Assembly (NCBI GenBank): GCA_963539695.1
Contig: CAUTOC010000015.1
Location: 1 to 41,770, forward strand
Direction: 5' to 3'
DNA length: 41,770 nt
Source: Catonella sp963539695
Lineage (GTDB): Bacteria; Bacillota; Clostridia; Lachnospirales; Lachnospiraceae
Both the position numbers and the translations under genes were made by a program. The notes beneath the pieces are model-generated. The model made no database searches, was not told the DNA's origin, and saw only the letters and a list, made by a program, of their open reading frames with translations. Shown in pieces: positions 8,492 to 17,058 of the stretch (position 1 is the first letter of the stretch; each line of letters begins with the position of its first letter).

Positions 8492-9112
8492 TTAGTTTCT
8501 TTTTTCTTCCATAAGACTTAACATTCCATTTCTAAAAAACGCTCCCACATCTTTCATCATTCTGAAAACCTGCTCCCTATCCCTCCCCTCAATTATGATT
8601 TTTGCTATCATTTCAGAGTAGCTGCGCATAAGAAGTTCAAAGGTATCCGTTTCAAGCATCTGTATCATAATTCCTGCCGATTTTGCCTTCTCTACTCCTA
8701 AGTTTATGAGTTTTTTATTTTCCTCACCTAAAGATGCGAAGTACTCCTCATATCTGGTTCCTGCAGAACATTTTATAAGCAGAATCATTTCCTCTTTATG
8801 CAAATATATATAGTCAGCTATATCCGGAAGTTTTCTATTATAATATTCCATAATATCAAAAATCATACGTTCTGCCGGAAGCTCTTTTATTTCCTCATTC
8901 ATGCTGTCAATAATTCTTTTTAAGCCCTCTGCCGCTTCATTAGTAAGTGCATAAAAAAGTTCTTCCTTCGTCTTGTAGTAACCGTAAAATGCTCCCAAAG
9001 TGAAACCTGCTTCCTTTACAATAGTCCTCAAAGGAGCACTTTTGAAGCCTTTTTTAAGAAACATTCGCTTTCCGCTTTCAAGGATTTGTTCTTTGGTAGA
9101 TTTTGCTTTCAT
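8492..9112 (-). CDS. TetR/AcrR family regulator, module 1
   Basis: A 206-residue protein with an N-terminal TetR helix-turn-helix (residues about 5-50, including FTLGAFYGYYKTKEELFYAL) and a divergent all-helical ligand domain. It is the first gene of module 1, so it probably autoregulates and controls the transporter genes that follow after 60 bases. The start at ATG 9110-9112 follows AGAAAGGA at good spacing; a TTG at 9130 in the same frame is less likely. Candidate operators overlap its own promoter. The ligand is unknown. Confidence 0.9.
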   Translation of the reverse strand: MKAKSTKEQILESGKRMFLKKGFKSAPLRTIVKEAGFTLGAFYGYYKTKEELFYALTNEAAEGLKRIIDSMNEEIKELPAERMIFDIMEYYNRKLPDIADYIYLHKEEMILLIKCSAGTRYEEYFASLGEENKKLINLGVEKAKSAGIMIQMLETDTFELLMRSYSEMIAKIIIEGRDREQVFRMMKDVGAFFRNGMLSLMEEKRN

Positions 9113-9131
9113 TTTGATATCCTTTCTCAAT

Positions 9132-9191
9132 ATAGCTTAGATATATTTTAGTTAGTAGAAGCTAATTTGTCAATAGCTTAGATATATTTTA
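9132..9191 (-). promoter_or_regulatory. tetR1 promoter with duplicated operator
   Basis: On the minus strand, -35 TTGACA (9168-9173) and -10 TAAAAT (9145-9150) are 17 bp apart. A perfect 19-bp direct repeat occupies 9132-9150 (covering the -10) and 9173-9191 (abutting the -35), 41 bp apart. AAGCTA at 9159-9164 also pairs with TAGCTT at 9174-9179 as an inverted repeat around the -35. This layout is typical of autorepression. Confidence 0.75.
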
Positions 9192-9236
9192 TTTAATGCT
9201 ATACAAGTGCTAAAAGTATAAAAATTATTTTGATGC

Positions 9237-9279
9237 GCAAACAAAATTAGCGACTAAGATTTATTCTTAATCGCTAATT
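9237..9279 (-). terminator. Rho-independent terminator after the binding-protein gene
   Basis: Arms 9245-9259 and 9265-9279 form a 15-bp stem with a five-base loop. The single plus-strand mismatch becomes a G-U pair in minus-strand RNA, and the minus strand continues TTTTGTTTG. This is what a terminator for the 9350-10549 gene should look like, and it separates that gene from module 1. Confidence 0.75.
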
Positions 9280-9349
9280 CTAATTTATTTTGTATTAGTT
9301 TATTTGTGATGTCTTACAAGTTCAACCGGCAGCAGCCTTGTATATTTTC

Positions 9350-10549
9350 TTATTTACTTGTAGAATAGGTTATAAAGTCAAGTATTCCGTCTGCATAAGC
9401 CTCAGTAAGGTAAGACACATCTTCTTTAACAAGACAGTTTTTCCAAAAATCAAGTTTTTTATCACCCTCTAAAGGAGTTATTTTAGTATTTGCAGAATAA
9501 GTTCCTATATCTGCCGTCTTAGTTTGGAAGGCAGACTTAAATCCTTTTTCTGTCATAAGAAAATATATGAATAATCTTGCCGTATAAGGTCTGTCTGTAT
9601 TCTTTATCATCTGTAAATACATAGGATACATAAAACCGCTGAAACAATCAGGTTGTTTTTCCTGATAAGCTGCCACAGTAAGATTTTCCTGTTTTACACT
9701 GTCATCCCTCAACTTAGAGTATACTATAATACCGATATTGCCACCATTTCCATCTGAAAGTTCGGTAGCTATATCCCCATCACCTGAAGCAAATGTTACA
9801 TTAGGCATAAATTTTCTTATAAACTGATAGCCTGCATTCTTACAGTCTTCATCAAGAGTTATATCCTTACCGTAAAACTCTTTATAAGCCTTGGCTAATT
9901 TATCTGAAAATTCCGGACTTGCAAGACCTGCAAGGAAATTTTTATTAACCGACTCTTTACTTATATCTTTCATAAAAATCTTGCCTTTGTACTCAGGCTC
10001 TGTAAGCTGCCATACATTAGATATTTCTTTAGCGCCATCTTTATTGTTATAAATAAAAAGTTTATTATAGTAATAACATACTAATGTATTTTTATCTTCA
10101 TCTTTAATATCATCCTTAATATAAGGTGGAATATAATTTTCTACATATTCAAAAGCTTTTAACCGGGTTTGGAACAGATAAGAATCCTGAAAAAGTGCAA
10201 CATCGGCTGTTTCCTTAGAATTTGCTTCAAGCTCTGTAGCTAATTTGGTATAGAGCTCCTGTCCGCTCTCATTATAACACTCACCCTTTATGCCGTACTC
10301 TTCAGCAAAAGCATTAAGAGCTTTTTCAACTCTGCTTGTAGGTGAATATACCATAAATGTTCCTGTATCCTTAACTACTGCCTCATCTTGTGCTGCCTTC
10401 ACAAGTTCTTCAAGACTCATATTCTCTGCTATATCCTTATCTACAGTCTCCATACTTGAACTTTTCTCTTCTTTAGAAGTGTTACCACATGCTGCTATCG
10501 AAAATATCATAGCCCCCGCTAAGATGCAGCATAAAAACTTCTTTCTCAT
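9350..10549 (-). CDS. Extracellular substrate-binding lipoprotein, iron(III)-type (FbpA/AfuA-like)
   Basis: A 399-residue lipoprotein with signal peptide and lipobox IAAC (Cys21). The mature protein opens a periplasmic-binding fold with TFMVYSPTSRVEKALNAFAEEYGIK, followed by LYTKLATELEANSKETADVALFQD and WQLTEPEYKGKIFM, the layout of the ferric-iron/polyamine/thiamine group of ABC binding proteins. No permease or ATPase gene is adjacent. It lies 224 bases downstream of a YesN/YesM-like pair, with a structured leader between them. It may work with a permease elsewhere, or act as a sensing partner of the kinase. Iron is the likeliest ligand class but is inferred. Confidence 0.8.
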   Translation of the reverse strand: MRKKFLCCILAGAMIFSIAACGNTSKEEKSSSMETVDKDIAENMSLEELVKAAQDEAVVKDTGTFMVYSPTSRVEKALNAFAEEYGIKGECYNESGQELYTKLATELEANSKETADVALFQDSYLFQTRLKAFEYVENYIPPYIKDDIKDEDKNTLVCYYYNKLFIYNNKDGAKEISNVWQLTEPEYKGKIFMKDISKESVNKNFLAGLASPEFSDKLAKAYKEFYGKDITLDEDCKNAGYQFIRKFMPNVTFASGDGDIATELSDGNGGNIGIIVYSKLRDDSVKQENLTVAAYQEKQPDCFSGFMYPMYLQMIKNTDRPYTARLFIYFLMTEKGFKSAFQTKTADIGTYSANTKITPLEGDKKLDFWKNCLVKEDVSYLTEAYADGILDFITYSTSK

Positions 10550-10591
10550 AACATTCCTCCCTTATAAGTCCAAATACATTACATATAATAA

Positions 10592-10689
10592 TTCAGGCAA
10601 GCGGATACTCAATCTGACGAGACAAGTTAAACTTGTTATTTAGAGGAATATCAGAAATAAATATCCGTAGTGCTTATATCTTGCCTGAA
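10592..10689 (-). ncRNA. Structured 5' leader of the binding-protein gene, possible cis-regulatory RNA
   Basis: In minus-strand RNA, TTCAGGCAAG (10680-10689) pairs perfectly with CTTGCCTGAA (10592-10601). This stem is extended by CGGATA/TATCCG (10662-10667 with 10602-10607) across a 12-base one-sided bulge. Inside lies a perfect six-bp hairpin, ACAAGT-TTA-ACTTGT (10622-10636). The element ends 43 bases before the binding-protein start codon and has no T tract, so it is not a simple terminator. I do not recognise it as a known riboswitch class. Confidence 0.55.
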
Positions 10690-10773
10690 CCATAATTATA
10701 TTTTAATTAAATATCACTATTTATGTTATATATTTTATTGACTTTTATCTTTAAAATTTTGACATTAGATAAC

Positions 10774-11538
10774 CTAATTTTTAATACACTTTTTTTCATT
10801 CTGATATTCTCTAGGCGTAATTCCCATAGTCTTCTTAAATATCTGCGAAAAATAATTGCTATCCGTATATCCCACCTGTTCTGCAACCTCTGATACTCTA
10901 ATGTCAAAATTAGCAAGCAAATCTGCCGCTACCTTTATTCTATAATGAGTAAGATATTGCCCAAATGTATATCCGGTTTCCTTTTTAAATAATCTGCAGA
11001 AATATGCAGAATTTATATCCAAATACTCTGCTACCGTAATATTGGATATATCCTTTACATAATTATTTTTTACATACGAAATAGTCTCTTTTATATAGTT
11101 ATTCTTAGCATGTATCTTCTTTTCAATATCAATTTTTTCCTTAGACCGCTGACTTTTCATCAACAATTTTTCTCTCACTTTTTCTATACTGCTTTTTAAG
11201 TCCTCATATCTAAAAGGCTTTAAAAGGTAATCCACAGCTTCTAACTTCAAGGCACTATGTACATAGGTAAATTTTTGATGTGCCGTTAAAAATATATAAC
11301 CTGCCTCTACTTGTTTGCTTTTTAACAATCTTACCATTTCTATACCATTCATCACCGGCATTTCTACATCAGTTATAACTATATCCGGTCTAAGTTCCTC
11401 TATTATCTCACTGCCTTTTTTCCCGTTGGCTGCCTCTCCTGTCACCTCACAGCCAAGCTCTTTCCAATTAAAAGATCCTATTATGCCTTTTCTCACATAG
11501 TATTCATCTTCAACTACAACTACTTTAAGCCTATTCAT
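10774..11538 (-). CDS. YesN-like response regulator (receiver plus AraC-type DNA-binding domain)
   Basis: A 254-residue protein. The receiver domain has acidic residues E10/D11, the phosphoacceptor D57 in IVITDVEMP and the LLKPF lysine near residue 107. The C-terminus (about 150-250) is an AraC-type pair of helix-turn-helices ending VGYTDSNYFSQIFKKTMGITPREYQ. I use ATG 11536-11538, which overlaps the kinase stop by eight bases behind GGAGGGAG. It forms a pair with the upstream sensor kinase and probably activates the binding-protein gene just downstream. Confidence 0.93.
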   Translation of the reverse strand: MNRLKVVVVEDEYYVRKGIIGSFNWKELGCEVTGEAANGKKGSEIIEELRPDIVITDVEMPVMNGIEMVRLLKSKQVEAGYIFLTAHQKFTYVHSALKLEAVDYLLKPFRYEDLKSSIEKVREKLLMKSQRSKEKIDIEKKIHAKNNYIKETISYVKNNYVKDISNITVAEYLDINSAYFCRLFKKETGYTFGQYLTHYRIKVAADLLANFDIRVSEVAEQVGYTDSNYFSQIFKKTMGITPREYQNEKKCIKN

Positions 11539-13234
11539 TTTCTCCCTCCGCCTCAAAAGGAATCTTTATACTTGCCCTAAATCCTGAAGTATTTTCAAGT
11601 ATCACTCCATATCCCTCTCCATAAGTAAGATACACTCTTCTATGCACATTATATAATCCCAAATGAGGGATTTTATTTTCTGTATTTGAAAGATTTTCAA
11701 GAATACTGTCAAGTGATTCTTTTTTTATTCCTCTGCCACTATCCTCACAGATTAAGTATATGTCATTTTCTTTTTCTTCAACCTTTATAGATATATGTAA
11801 ACTCTCATTGTCTGCAAATCCATATTTTACTGCATTTTCTACAAGCGGCTGTATCAGAAGCTTTAATATCCGACATTCCTCTGCTTCCTCTGCTATATCT
11901 ATATCATAGGTGAATATATCCTCGCCATAGCGTATGCTCATTATTTCCAAATAGCGTTTTATATATTTTAAGTCTTCTTTTATGCTGACCTTTTTATTCT
12001 GATTACTTGCGTTATAGCGTAAAATTTCAGATAGAGCCAGTACCATTTGTTCAGTTATATCCGGTGAAATACGGCATATATGCCTGATATTATCAAGAGT
12101 ATTAAATAAGAAATGTGACTTAAATTGAATTGTAAGCTGTTTTACCTGCTCATAAGCTACTTCTTCGACAAGCTCTTTATTCAATTTTATGTGTTTTTTT
12201 AGATTACATAACATTTCATTAAAACATTTACCTATATTTTCAAATTCTATACTGCTGTTTATTTCAAGATTTGTATCAAGATTGCCGCTTGAAACTCCTA
12301 AAAAGGCATCATTTAAAAGGCTTATATCCTTTATTGATTTTTTTGCCGCCCTGTCTATACCAACTAAACCAAAAGTAAATATTGTTATAAATACAAAAAC
12401 TGAACTTATTAAAATTGCTATTATAAGTTTTGTCACCACCGTATAGTCTGAAATTGTGTATATGGAAAAACCTTCATAGTCAAGATATTCATTATGAATA
12501 TAGAAAAATCCTTCCTCAGTTAATCTAAGTCCCTGACAATTTTGAAAGTCCCTTTTAAGTTTTCCTATATTATCTGTAAGCCTGTATATCTCAGGCATTA
12601 TAGCCCAATAATCCGGCTGTGTAAGTGCCACTCTTACCCTATCCGCATAAAATAACGGGTAAAATCTGGCTGCATTTATTCTTAAAATGGCATAGGCAAC
12701 TCTTCCCCCTCTGTCTTTTACCATTCTCCCTAAAAATATAGCTTTTTCTCTTCCCCTTGATATGAAAATATTAAGTTTATCAGGGTTTGCCTCTATCATA
12801 TTCACGATGTTCCACTGCCTGGAAATTACATTGTTTTTTTCTTCAGATATTAAGTCGGTATTACTCAGGTATGTATTTCTTTTGTTGTCCAACATATAAA
12901 TATCTGCGGGGAGTTCTGTTACAAATGAAATTTTATACAGATTTTTAAGTATTGTATGCTGCCATGCTGTAGATACATCTGCAAGCAAAATATTCTCCGT
13001 TTCTTCAAGACTTAGTAAAAATTTATCATAAGAAGATATAGCTTCATTTAAAGTAGTTTTTACATTACTGTTTACGGTATGGTTCTTATATATTCCCCAT
13101 AATAATCCCATACATACAACAAGGAATACCCCCATTATTTCAAGTCCTAAAGCTCTTATAAAGGATTCATGCAAAATTATATTTTTTAAGTTTTCCTTGA
13201 AGGATCGTGTAACCGCAGTATTTTGTATTTTCAT
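11531..13234 (-). CDS. YesM-like sensor histidine kinase
   Basis: A 567-residue membrane kinase. One helix near residues 30-50, an extracytoplasmic sensor region of roughly 215 residues, a second helix near 268-290 and a HAMP linker lead into the His_kinase motif FKSHFLFNTLDNI. The ATPase domain shows the N-box LLIQPLVENAVKYGF, the G-box EDSGRGI and the closing GLYNVHRRVYLTYGEGYG. This family usually senses a ligand outside the cell, often via a binding protein, and signals to an AraC-type regulator. The next genes are exactly such a regulator and a binding lipoprotein. Confidence 0.93.
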   Translation of the reverse strand: MKIQNTAVTRSFKENLKNIILHESFIRALGLEIMGVFLVVCMGLLWGIYKNHTVNSNVKTTLNEAISSYDKFLLSLEETENILLADVSTAWQHTILKNLYKISFVTELPADIYMLDNKRNTYLSNTDLISEEKNNVISRQWNIVNMIEANPDKLNIFISRGREKAIFLGRMVKDRGGRVAYAILRINAARFYPLFYADRVRVALTQPDYWAIMPEIYRLTDNIGKLKRDFQNCQGLRLTEEGFFYIHNEYLDYEGFSIYTISDYTVVTKLIIAILISSVFVFITIFTFGLVGIDRAAKKSIKDISLLNDAFLGVSSGNLDTNLEINSSIEFENIGKCFNEMLCNLKKHIKLNKELVEEVAYEQVKQLTIQFKSHFLFNTLDNIRHICRISPDITEQMVLALSEILRYNASNQNKKVSIKEDLKYIKRYLEIMSIRYGEDIFTYDIDIAEEAEECRILKLLIQPLVENAVKYGFADNESLHISIKVEEKENDIYLICEDSGRGIKKESLDSILENLSNTENKIPHLGLYNVHRRVYLTYGEGYGVILENTSGFRASIKIPFEAEGENE

Positions 13235-13307
13235 AATTTTACTCTCTATATTTATATTGTTATGATGTTTTTATGTTTTTGGCACTTGTGTCTTTTAATT
13301 AAACCCT

Positions 13308-13351
13308 AATTATTCACAAAACATCTTGTGAATAATTTAGTTTAAATTATA
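13308..13351 (-). promoter_or_regulatory. Promoter and palindrome upstream of the kinase gene
   Basis: A minus-strand -10 TATAAT lies at 13346-13351 with only a weak -35. Just downstream, AATTATTCACAA (13308-13319) and TTGTGAATAATT (13326-13337) form a perfect 12-bp inverted repeat around six bases. It would cover the transcription start, as an operator or an early leader hairpin. Confidence 0.55.
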
Positions 13352-13430
13352 ACCACAATTTATGCTTTTGTATATATTGTGTAATGCTACTTATTTGTCC
13401 GGTACAATTCCCAGAATAAATCTCTCTGTT

Positions 13431-13531
13431 AAAAAAAGGCTGTCGCATTAAGAATTAAATACACAAAATACAGCGACAATTTAATGACAAATTTACTATA
13501 TCTTGTTGTACCTTTACTTATTGCGACAGCT
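13431..13531 (-). terminator. Long terminator-like inverted repeat after the MATE gene
   Basis: GGCTGTCGCATTAAG (13438-13452) and CTTATTGCGACAGCT (13517-13531) pair at 13 of 15 positions around 64 bases, and the minus strand then runs into seven T (13431-13437). It would end the module 2 transcript. The long loop and IS-like ends also allow a miniature inverted-repeat element. It lies in the 385-base gap between kinase and MATE genes; apart from the kinase promoter I see nothing else there. Confidence 0.55.
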
Positions 13532-13619
13532 CCTTAATTTTATACCTTTTAAAATCCTATATTCAAAAAATATAAAAATCTATATTCTTAAATATAGGAC
13601 ATTATCACTTACCATATAT

Positions 13620-14954
13620 TTACTTCAAGTCCTTATATTCCTTCCTAAGCAAAATAAGTGCCACCAGCAAAATAATAATATCATTCAAAGGAAGTGCAAG
13701 CCATACTCCAAGCACATTTCCACCAAGCAGATGTGGCAGTATCAGCACTAAAGGAACAACCAGCATAAGCTGTCTCAGTATTACCAAAAGTCCTGCTTTC
13801 TTTGCTTTCCCCAATGATTGAAAATATGTAACAACCATAATTAACAGTCCATAAGTAGGGAAAATACAATACATCAGTCTGAAATTCCTTAAACCCGCTG
13901 CCACAATATCTGTATCTGTAATGAAGGCTGACAAAATTTGAGTCGGAAATATTTCAATAATAAGGAAAAATATACTTGCAAGGCAGGTAGAACCTATAAT
14001 AAATACATTTGTTAATTTTTTAACCCTAGTATAATCTTTGGCTCCGAAATTAGTACCGACTGCCGGCTGCATACCCTGACTCATTCCCCATATAGGGACA
14101 AAAGCAAGCTGCATAACCCTTTGTGCTGCTCCCATAAGAGCAATCTGATTATCTCCGCCGAAACGCACTGCCGTATTATACACAACCGTCATCTGTACAA
14201 GCATCATTATCTGCATAAGCATTGCACTTGCACCTACAGAAAATATCTCAGGATTTAATTTCTTAGCAGGTTTTATTCCATGAAAGCGTACTACCGGGCT
14301 ATTTTTTAGGAAATAGATTAAAGTCACTATTGCCTGTACAAATTGTGATATAACCGTTGCTATTGCCACTGCCTGTGGTCCACGGGAAGGAAGTAACAAA
14401 ATAAACACCGGATCTAAGATAATATTAAGAATCGCTCCTGATGCCATTATCCCCATAGCAATTCCCATACGCCCCTCGGCACGAATAACCATATTTGCTC
14501 CCTGCATAAAGTTTACAAATATCGAGCCAAGATAAACCGTCCTAAGATAAACAACTCCCATTTCAAGGACTTCACCACTTGCACCTGACAAACTAAGAAA
14601 TTTGGGTGCAAATATTATCCCTACAAGCATTACTAAAGAGGAAAGTAAAATTACCAAAAATGCCAGATTCCCCATAATCTTGTCTATAGTTTCCTGATCC
14701 TTCTTGCCGACTGCTCTGGAAAGTACAGAACCGGAACCGATACCCACAAGTACGGCGATAGCATTGTTCACAAGAACAAAGGGTGAGGCTGCCGACACCG
14801 CACTCATAGCATCCGTGCCTACCATCTGACCTACATAAATTGAATCCACAAAGGCATAAAGCCCTACTATAAACTGCCCTAAAATTGCCGGAACACTTAG
14901 GCTTATCATCAATTTCCACGGATTTTCGGTAAGTAATTTATTTCGTACATCCAT
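13620..14954 (-). CDS. MATE family efflux transporter, last gene of module 2
   Basis: A 444-residue protein with about twelve membrane helices in two similar halves, typical of MATE (NorM/DinF-type) cation-driven exporters. It starts NPWKLMISLSVPAILGQFIVGLYAFVDSIYVG in the first half and contains WGMSQGMQPAVGTNFGAKDY at the corresponding site of the second. The start ATG follows GGGGGA and lies 26 bases after the ECF ATPase stop, so it is probably co-transcribed with module 2. There it could export a metallophore or clear a breakdown product; independent drug export cannot be excluded. Confidence 0.9.
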   Translation of the reverse strand: MDVRNKLLTENPWKLMISLSVPAILGQFIVGLYAFVDSIYVGQMVGTDAMSAVSAASPFVLVNNAIAVLVGIGSGSVLSRAVGKKDQETIDKIMGNLAFLVILLSSLVMLVGIIFAPKFLSLSGASGEVLEMGVVYLRTVYLGSIFVNFMQGANMVIRAEGRMGIAMGIMASGAILNIILDPVFILLLPSRGPQAVAIATVISQFVQAIVTLIYFLKNSPVVRFHGIKPAKKLNPEIFSVGASAMLMQIMMLVQMTVVYNTAVRFGGDNQIALMGAAQRVMQLAFVPIWGMSQGMQPAVGTNFGAKDYTRVKKLTNVFIIGSTCLASIFFLIIEIFPTQILSAFITDTDIVAAGLRNFRLMYCIFPTYGLLIMVVTYFQSLGKAKKAGLLVILRQLMLVVPLVLILPHLLGGNVLGVWLALPLNDIIILLVALILLRKEYKDLK

Positions 14955-14980
14955 AATAAAAGTCCCCCTATAATATATTT

Positions 14981-16366
14981 TTATAACTCATTCAAGTTCA
15001 AACGATAATCACAACATTCTGCTATCAATTCTTCATCATGCGTAATAACTAACACAGTTTTTCCTTTGTTTACGGCATTTTTTAATTCTTTGGCTATTAA
15101 CAACATATTTCTGCCATCAAGACCGCTGGTCGGTTCATCAAAAATCAATATTTTTTTAGCGCAAAGCAAGGCACAGCAAACGGCAAGTCTCTGCCTTTGT
15201 CCACCTGACAGCGACTGTGGGTGGGTATCTTTATACTCATATAATTGCATTCTTTTAAGAAGGGCTGCGGCTTCATTTATATTCTCCAGACTCTTTTCCA
15301 TATTCAAAAGAAGCTCTTCTGCAACACTGTTTGTAAAAAACTGTGTTCCCGTATCGTTGGAACAATAATAAACCTCCCTATTAAGACCTCTGCGTGTATA
15401 TTTTTTATCATCAATATAAATTTCTCCTTTAATACGCATAAGTCCGCTTAGCATATGTGCAAGAGTGGTTTTCCCTATGCCGTTATGTCCTGTTAACGCG
15501 GTTATACAGCCTTTATTGATAAAGAAGCTCAAGTTTTCAATTATCTTTTTTCGTTGCCTTATACAGGATATTCCTTTCACAGTTATCGCCGATGAAATGC
15601 CCGGTTCAGGTAAAGGCAGAATCGTAATTTTTTTTGCTTTTCTCCTTAATCCTAATTTAGCTCTGTCTTTTTCATCCATTTCCAAAAACTCTGTCTTCAA
15701 ATATTCTTTTTTAATCTCCCCTCCTGACATATAGATATACCTGTCTGCAATATCTTCAAGCCAATCAAGGCGGTGTTCCGCAATAATCAGTGTACAACCG
15801 GACAGTTTTAACTCAGAAAGTACATTTTTAAGTTCTGCAATTCCCTTCAAGTCCAAGTTAGCAGTCGGTTCATCAAACACAAATACACGAGGATGAAGGG
15901 CATAAACCGAAGCAACCGCAGTACGTTGCTTTTCTCCGCTTGAAATAACATCGACAGGTATATTTCTAAGATGTTCAAGTTGCATCTTTTCTATTGCCGC
16001 ATCAGTCCTACTCACTATTTCTTTGTGCGAAAAACCATAATTTTCACTAGCAAAAGCCACTTCCCCTGCAAGTTCTGAAGAAAAAAACTGTCTTCTCGGA
16101 TCCTGAAATATACTTCCGACAATTTTTCCTATTTCATAGAGCGGAAGTTCATTTATATTCTTCTTATCAATATACACGAAACCCGTCATTTCTCCGCTAT
16201 AATATGTAGGAGCAAGTCCGTTTATAAGACGGGTAATCGTGGTTTTCCCACAGCCTGACTCCCCTGTTAAAACAACACATTCTCCGTTTGAGACAGATAA
16301 ATTTATACCATTTACACCATACTCACTTTCATTGTAAGAAAAAGAGACATTTTTTATTTCTATCAT
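14981..16366 (-). CDS. ECF transporter double ATPase (A1-A2 in one chain), module 2
   Basis: A 461-residue cytoplasmic protein with two nucleotide-binding domains. The first has Walker A GESGCGKT (35-42), FQDPRRQFF Q-loop, signature VISSGEKQR (degenerate: SSGE rather than SGGE), DEPTANLD and AEHR. The second has GHNGIGKTT, LSGGQRQR, DEPTSGLDGRN and THDEEL. It energises the T and S proteins encoded just upstream. Its ATG overlaps the T gene stop by four bases (ATGA). It corresponds to the N-terminal 480 residues of the module 1 fusion. Confidence 0.93.
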   Translation of the reverse strand: MIEIKNVSFSYNESEYGVNGINLSVSNGECVVLTGESGCGKTTITRLINGLAPTYYSGEMTGFVYIDKKNINELPLYEIGKIVGSIFQDPRRQFFSSELAGEVAFASENYGFSHKEIVSRTDAAIEKMQLEHLRNIPVDVISSGEKQRTAVASVYALHPRVFVFDEPTANLDLKGIAELKNVLSELKLSGCTLIIAEHRLDWLEDIADRYIYMSGGEIKKEYLKTEFLEMDEKDRAKLGLRRKAKKITILPLPEPGISSAITVKGISCIRQRKKIIENLSFFINKGCITALTGHNGIGKTTLAHMLSGLMRIKGEIYIDDKKYTRRGLNREVYYCSNDTGTQFFTNSVAEELLLNMEKSLENINEAAALLKRMQLYEYKDTHPQSLSGGQRQRLAVCCALLCAKKILIFDEPTSGLDGRNMLLIAKELKNAVNKGKTVLVITHDEELIAECCDYRLNLNEL

Positions 16367-17058
16367 ATTTTAATGCCTCCTATCCACAAATATGCTACAG
16401 TAACAACAACCCATAAAATCATTATGGCAATATCAGCCATACACATATTTTTCTCATAGTAACTTCCTCTTATTCCCGGTGTATCTGCTCCTCTTGCTGT
16501 TCCTGAGACAGAAAGCTGATCTGCTATCATCAATACCCTAAACAAAAACGGAATCAAGACATACTCACCTGTAATTAGCGGATGTCTGAATATATGTCTT
16601 ATCCCTGTTAATCCCCTGTTTTTCATAGACAGATAAACACTTTTTAATTCAGACTTTACAGTAGGAAAAAAGCGAAACACAACAAGAATACCTAAAATAA
16701 CAGATGTAGGCACATGTATCCTGCTCATAAAAGCCGAAAGCTCTCCCGGCGGTGTTGTCATTAAATCCCACGAACTAAAAAAAATCGGTGAGAGATTCCA
16801 AAACATAAGCACGTAAAATTCTGAAAATACATACATATGTAATCGCTGATAACGAATCAGATACAGTAATATTCCAAGTAAAATATAAAACAAGCCATAA
16901 GTAACTGTGATTTGCCATTTTTTCTGTATTATAAGTGTGAAAAAGCATACCAAAGTAAGAACATAGCTAAATATAACATCTTTACCCAATGACACCGCCA
17001 CAATAGCACAAACAAGTGAACAAAGCTTAGCCTGCACTGTTAAAGAAAAAAACCTCAT
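16363..17058 (-). CDS. ECF transporter T component, module 2
   Basis: A 231-residue membrane protein with about five to six helices. It has the coupling signatures SMKNRGLTG and VSGTARGADTPG of the EcfT/CbiQ family. The opening LDPRTKL of the module 1 protein is missing, so the N-terminus is shorter. Its start overlaps the S gene stop as TAATG. It links the ATPase encoded next to the S component. Confidence 0.88.
   Translation of the reverse strand: MRFFSLTVQAKLCSLVCAIVAVSLGKDVIFSYVLTLVCFFTLIIQKKWQITVTYGLFYILLGILLYLIRYQRLHMYVFSEFYVLMFWNLSPIFFSSWDLMTTPPGELSAFMSRIHVPTSVILGILVVFRFFPTVKSELKSVYLSMKNRGLTGIRHIFRHPLITGEYVLIPFLFRVLMIADQLSVSGTARGADTPGIRGSYYEKNMCMADIAIMILWVVVTVAYLWIGGIKI

Noticed and set aside
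10592..10689. Simple rho-independent terminator of the response-regulator gene
   Set aside because: The stem is not followed by a T tract and the loop is large and itself structured.
13308..13337. CRP/FNR site
   Set aside because: The half-sites are in the reverse order (TCACA then TGTGA) compared with the TGTGA-N6-TCACA consensus.
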